9,139 bases of DNA from Armatimonadota bacterium (lineage in GTDB: Bacteria; Armatimonadota; Zipacnadia; Zipacnadales; JABUFB01), in the NCBI GenBank assembly GCA_018056145.1, contig JAGPGE010000196.1, positions 1-9,139 on the forward strand, given 5' to 3'. The first letter of the stretch is position 1, and every line of letters starts with the position of its first letter. The position numbers and the translations under genes are program-made. Of the stretch, positions 6,849-9,139 are shown one piece after another. The notes under the pieces are model-generated. The model saw only the letters and a list, made by a program, of their open reading frames with translations. It searched no databases and was not told the origin of the DNA.

Positions 6849-6862
6849 AGGGGAGCTGTCCG

Positions 6863-9139
6863 ATGACGGGGACTTGGCGCCTCGTTGTCGCGGCCACGGC
6901 GGCTCTGTACGTTCTGCTGCCGGGCCCTTCGGCGATTGCTCAGGACGACGCAGACAGTTTCGTGGCAGGCATCGAAGCCTATCAGCGGGGCGAGTATGAT
7001 CAGGCGATCGACGACCTTTCCGCTGTCGTCGAAGCTCACCCCGACTGGGAGGCCGCCTGGTATTACCTTGGCCTGGCCAGATTCCAGTACGTCCACCTGA
7101 ACCTCGCAGGGCCCGGCGATACGGGCGGACGCGACTACTCCGGGGCCATTGAGGCTCTGGAGAAGGCCGCGGCTATTGCCCCGTCACGCCCCGGGACGGC
7201 CCTGCATCTGGGCCGCATCTACGAGGCGCAGGGGAAGCTTGCGAAGGCCAGGGAGTACTACAGGCAGGAACTCTCCCTCAAGAACCTCAAGGACCGCAAC
7301 GCCGTGCATGTCGCTCTGGCGCGAGTTGCATACGCCGCCGGGGACTATCAGGACACGATCGCCCTCACCCGCCGTGTGGTTCTCGAAGAGCCCTACTACG
7401 TGGAGGCCCGGTACTACCTTGGCCTCGCACTGACGGCTACAGGCGCGTATCAGGAAGCCATCGACACCCTCAAGTACGGGCGCGAGACCCTGGAGAACTG
7501 GCGGGACAAGGTTTTCCACCTCCTGCGTATCCACTACCAGATCACCGACCCGGATGACCCGATGCGGGCTTCCGACATCCTTGAAGCCTGGGACCAGTTG
7601 CGCAAGGAGCTGTGGGAGCTGCGCGGCGCCAAAGCCCGCCCGCGCACGGACACTGACCGAGAGACGCTGGAACAGGTCAGCGAGAAGTACGCGCGGGCCC
7701 AGGAGTTCGCCCTGGACCTGCACATGTGGCCCGAGCTCAACAAAGCGCTGGGGGACGCGTACGCCGGTCTGAAGGACTGGGCCGCCATGCGCAACAGCTA
7801 CCGGCACGCCATGCGGCCGCAGGAGGGCGAAGGCTCTCCTGACGACGCCGACGCCTGGGCTCGCATCGGCAGGGGCTACTTCCTGCACGGCAAGGAGATC
7901 TTCGAGCAGGACGGTCTGCTGCTGTCGGCCATTTTCCAGTGGTACGCCGCAGAGGGCGACAAGCTGCCGCCCCCGTCGAGTTATAACCAACAGCAGCAGC
8001 AGGGCATCCGCGGAGGCGGCGGCTTCGGCACTGCCGGCCAGATCACCGCGACCCAGCAGTCGCAGAATCCCAAGGACCGGCTGGACGGATATGCGCGGGC
8101 CCTGTACGTGCTGGGCATCCCGAAGGACGCGAAACTGCGGGAAATGCAGCCGCCGCCGCAGCCAGATCCGCTGGTGGCGCGCATTTTCGACGGCCTCGGG
8201 CAGATCTACCTCTACCAGGCGAACACCTACTCGACCGATAAGGAACGCGGCATCGAGTCCCACACGTTTGAGGAAGCCGCCGAGAGCTTCGACAAGGCTC
8301 TCTTGTACATGCCCACGTACGTCCCGGCCATGCTTCACAAGGCGCAGGCCTGGATCAGCCACGGCGAGACGCTCACCGATCCGGCTCAGAAGCTTGACAT
8401 GTACGCGCAGGCCCGCGACCTCCTGGAGCAGGAAGCCATCGCGCTCGAACCGGGAAACGGTGAGCTTTGGTCCGAGCTTTCCCGGGCGTATCTCGGGCTG
8501 GACGAACTGGACAAGGCCGACCAGGCGGCGCGCAAAGCTCTCGTCATCGACAAGGACGACGTGACGGCACTGAATGTGTCGGGGCTTGTGAAGTACTACC
8601 GCAACAAGCTTGTGGCCGCGGTCAACGACTTCGCCACCGCCATCGACACCGCGCCCACGGACTACCGCTCATATCTGAACCTGGGCAATGCCCTGTTTGC
8701 CCTCCAGTCCTGGGGCCGGGCCGAGGGCGAGTACGTGCGGGCCCTCGAGCTTCTGCCCAAGTCGTCGGTGGCGAATACCACCAGCCAGCGGCCGTACGTG
8801 CTGTATCTCATCGGCCGCACGCGCCATGAGCGCAAGGCGTATGAGAAGACGATCGAGATCCTCAATGAGGCTCTGGAACTGCGCACAGACTTCGCGGACG
8901 CCTACCGCCTGCTGGCGGCATCGTACGCAGGGCTTGAGCAGTGGACAGCGTCGGAGGAAGCACTGAAGGCGGCTTTGAAGAACGCTCCCAAGGCCGACGC
9001 GGTGACTTTGGCGAACATCCATGCCCAGTTGGCGCAGGTGTATGAGGTCCAGGGACGGTTCCACGAGGCCTCGGCGGAGTACCGCATTGCTCTGGCGAAG
9101 GATCCGGACAACATTGCGGCCAAGTACGGTCTCCAGCGC
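6863..9139 (+). CDS. Large exported TPR-repeat protein (C-terminus beyond right edge)
   Basis: The frame is open from the ATG at 6863 to the window edge, 759 residues with no stop. The start has AAGGGGAG at 6848-6855, seven bases upstream, and a strong promoter before it. Residues 1-26 form a signal peptide (one Arg, hydrophobic core LVVAATAALYVLL, AIA then Q27 at the likely cut), so the protein is exported to the periplasm or beyond. TPR-like repeats fill about 30-220 (AYQRGEYDQAIDDLSAVVEA; LHLGRIYEAQGKLAKAREYY; LGLALTATGAYQEAIDTLKY) and about 436-759 (LSRAYLGLDELDKADQAARK; LAQVYEVQGRFHEASAEYRI). Between them, about 225-370 is helical without clear repeats, and about 369-405 is low-complexity: Pro/Ser, five Gln in a row (376-380), then Gly-rich and Gln-rich stretches, probably a flexible linker. 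No enzyme motif is seen. It is probably a scaffold for envelope or secreted complexes, but the function is unknown. It resembles the smaller TPR protein at 2570-4126 in type, not evidently in sequence. Confidence 0.9.
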   Translation, partial: MTGTWRLVVAATAALYVLLPGPSAIAQDDADSFVAGIEAYQRGEYDQAIDDLSAVVEAHPDWEAAWYYLGLARFQYVHLNLAGPGDTGGRDYSGAIEALEKAAAIAPSRPGTALHLGRIYEAQGKLAKAREYYRQELSLKNLKDRNAVHVALARVAYAAGDYQDTIALTRRVVLEEPYYVEARYYLGLALTATGAYQEAIDTLKYGRETLENWRDKVFHLLRIHYQITDPDDPMRASDILEAWDQLRKELWELRGAKARPRTDTDRETLEQVSEKYARAQEFALDLHMWPELNKALGDAYAGLKDWAAMRNSYRHAMRPQEGEGSPDDADAWARIGRGYFLHGKEIFEQDGLLLSAIFQWYAAEGDKLPPPSSYNQQQQQGIRGGGGFGTAGQITATQQSQNPKDRLDGYARALYVLGIPKDAKLREMQPPPQPDPLVARIFDGLGQIYLYQANTYSTDKERGIESHTFEEAAESFDKALLYMPTYVPAMLHKAQAWISHGETLTDPAQKLDMYAQARDLLEQEAIALEPGNGELWSELSRAYLGLDELDKADQAARKALVIDKDDVTALNVSGLVKYYRNKLVAAVNDFATAIDTAPTDYRSYLNLGNALFALQSWGRAEGEYVRALELLPKSSVANTTSQRPYVLYLIGRTRHERKAYEKTIEILNEALELRTDFADAYRLLAASYAGLEQWTASEEALKAALKNAPKADAVTLANIHAQLAQVYEVQGRFHEASAEYRIALAKDPDNIAAKYGLQR
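7988..8002 (+). repeat. Short glutamine-codon tract (CAA then four CAG)
   Basis: Five consecutive Gln codons within the large TPR gene, inside its low-complexity linker. Trinucleotide runs like this can vary in length between strains without breaking the frame. The tract is short, so it is a minor feature. Confidence 0.6.

Larger units (their letters stand above)
6682..6862. other. Intergenic control region between the operon and the large TPR gene
   Basis: This 181-bp gap holds, in order, a weak inverted repeat (GGCGGCT 6697-6703 with AGCCGCC 6726-6732, 22-base loop), a strong GC-rich hairpin (6754-6786), a sigma70-like promoter (6786-6815), a palindrome (6837-6848) and the SD of the next gene (6848-6855). 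Neither hairpin has a T-run after it, so no classical intrinsic terminator is evident for the upstream block. Confidence 0.55.

Noticed and set aside
5068..6897. A 609-codon open frame on the minus strand, antisense to the symporter end and the dehydrogenase.
   Set aside because: It spans two well-supported genes and an intergenic promoter, and its translation shows no coherent domain.
7184..8362. A 392-codon open frame on the minus strand inside the large TPR gene.
   Set aside because: The plus-strand frame has a signal peptide, SD, promoter and TPR repeats; the antisense frame is a composition artefact.

Overview
The window is strongly G+C-rich and densely coding. Five complete or nearly complete genes lie on the plus strand, and one truncated gene runs off the left edge on the minus strand. 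The mix is a Gfo/Idh/MocA oxidoreductase at each end of a catabolic-looking block, a sodium/solute symporter, an iron-sulfur flavin reductase and exported TPR proteins. It suggests an environmental bacterium of a Planctomycetota- or Armatimonadota-like type. This is a low-confidence guess from gene style only, because no rRNA or other marker gene is present. I see no tRNA, rRNA, CRISPR array, transposase, phage gene or other sign of a mobile element.

Layout. Positions 1-436 (minus) hold the N-terminal 145 residues of a Gfo/Idh/MocA dehydrogenase. A 224-bp divergent intergenic region (437-660) carries an extended -10 promoter for that gene and a 12-bp palindrome at the opposite gene's ribosome binding site. 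Positions 661-6681 form a tight plus-strand block: a 2,4-dienoyl-CoA-reductase/enoate-reductase-like FMN/4Fe-4S/FAD protein (661-2613); an exported TPR protein whose start overlaps it by 44 bp (2570-4126); a 13-TM sodium:solute symporter with a GTG start and a strong SD (4151-5683); and a second Gfo/Idh/MocA oxidoreductase coupled to it by an ATGA overlap (5680-6681). The spacing argues for one operon. A 181-bp gap (6682-6862) holds a GC-rich hairpin, a near-consensus sigma70-type promoter and a 12-bp palindrome in the leader. Position 6863 to the right edge is a large exported TPR protein (759 residues visible, no stop reached).

How the genes may work together (inference): the symporter would import a small organic solute, perhaps a sugar derivative or carboxylate, using the sodium gradient. 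The two Gfo/Idh/MocA enzymes would oxidise or reduce a hydroxyl/keto group on it, and the flavin reductase would reduce an activated C=C bond. The TPR protein between the enzyme and the transporter is the odd member and has no obvious catalytic role. The substrate cannot be read from the sequence. The large downstream TPR gene has its own promoter and is probably a separate unit.

I found no clear previously undescribed system. The best leads are the enoate-reductase/exported-TPR/symporter/dehydrogenase operon, the palindromes placed at two translation starts, and the hairpin abutting the -35 box near 6786.
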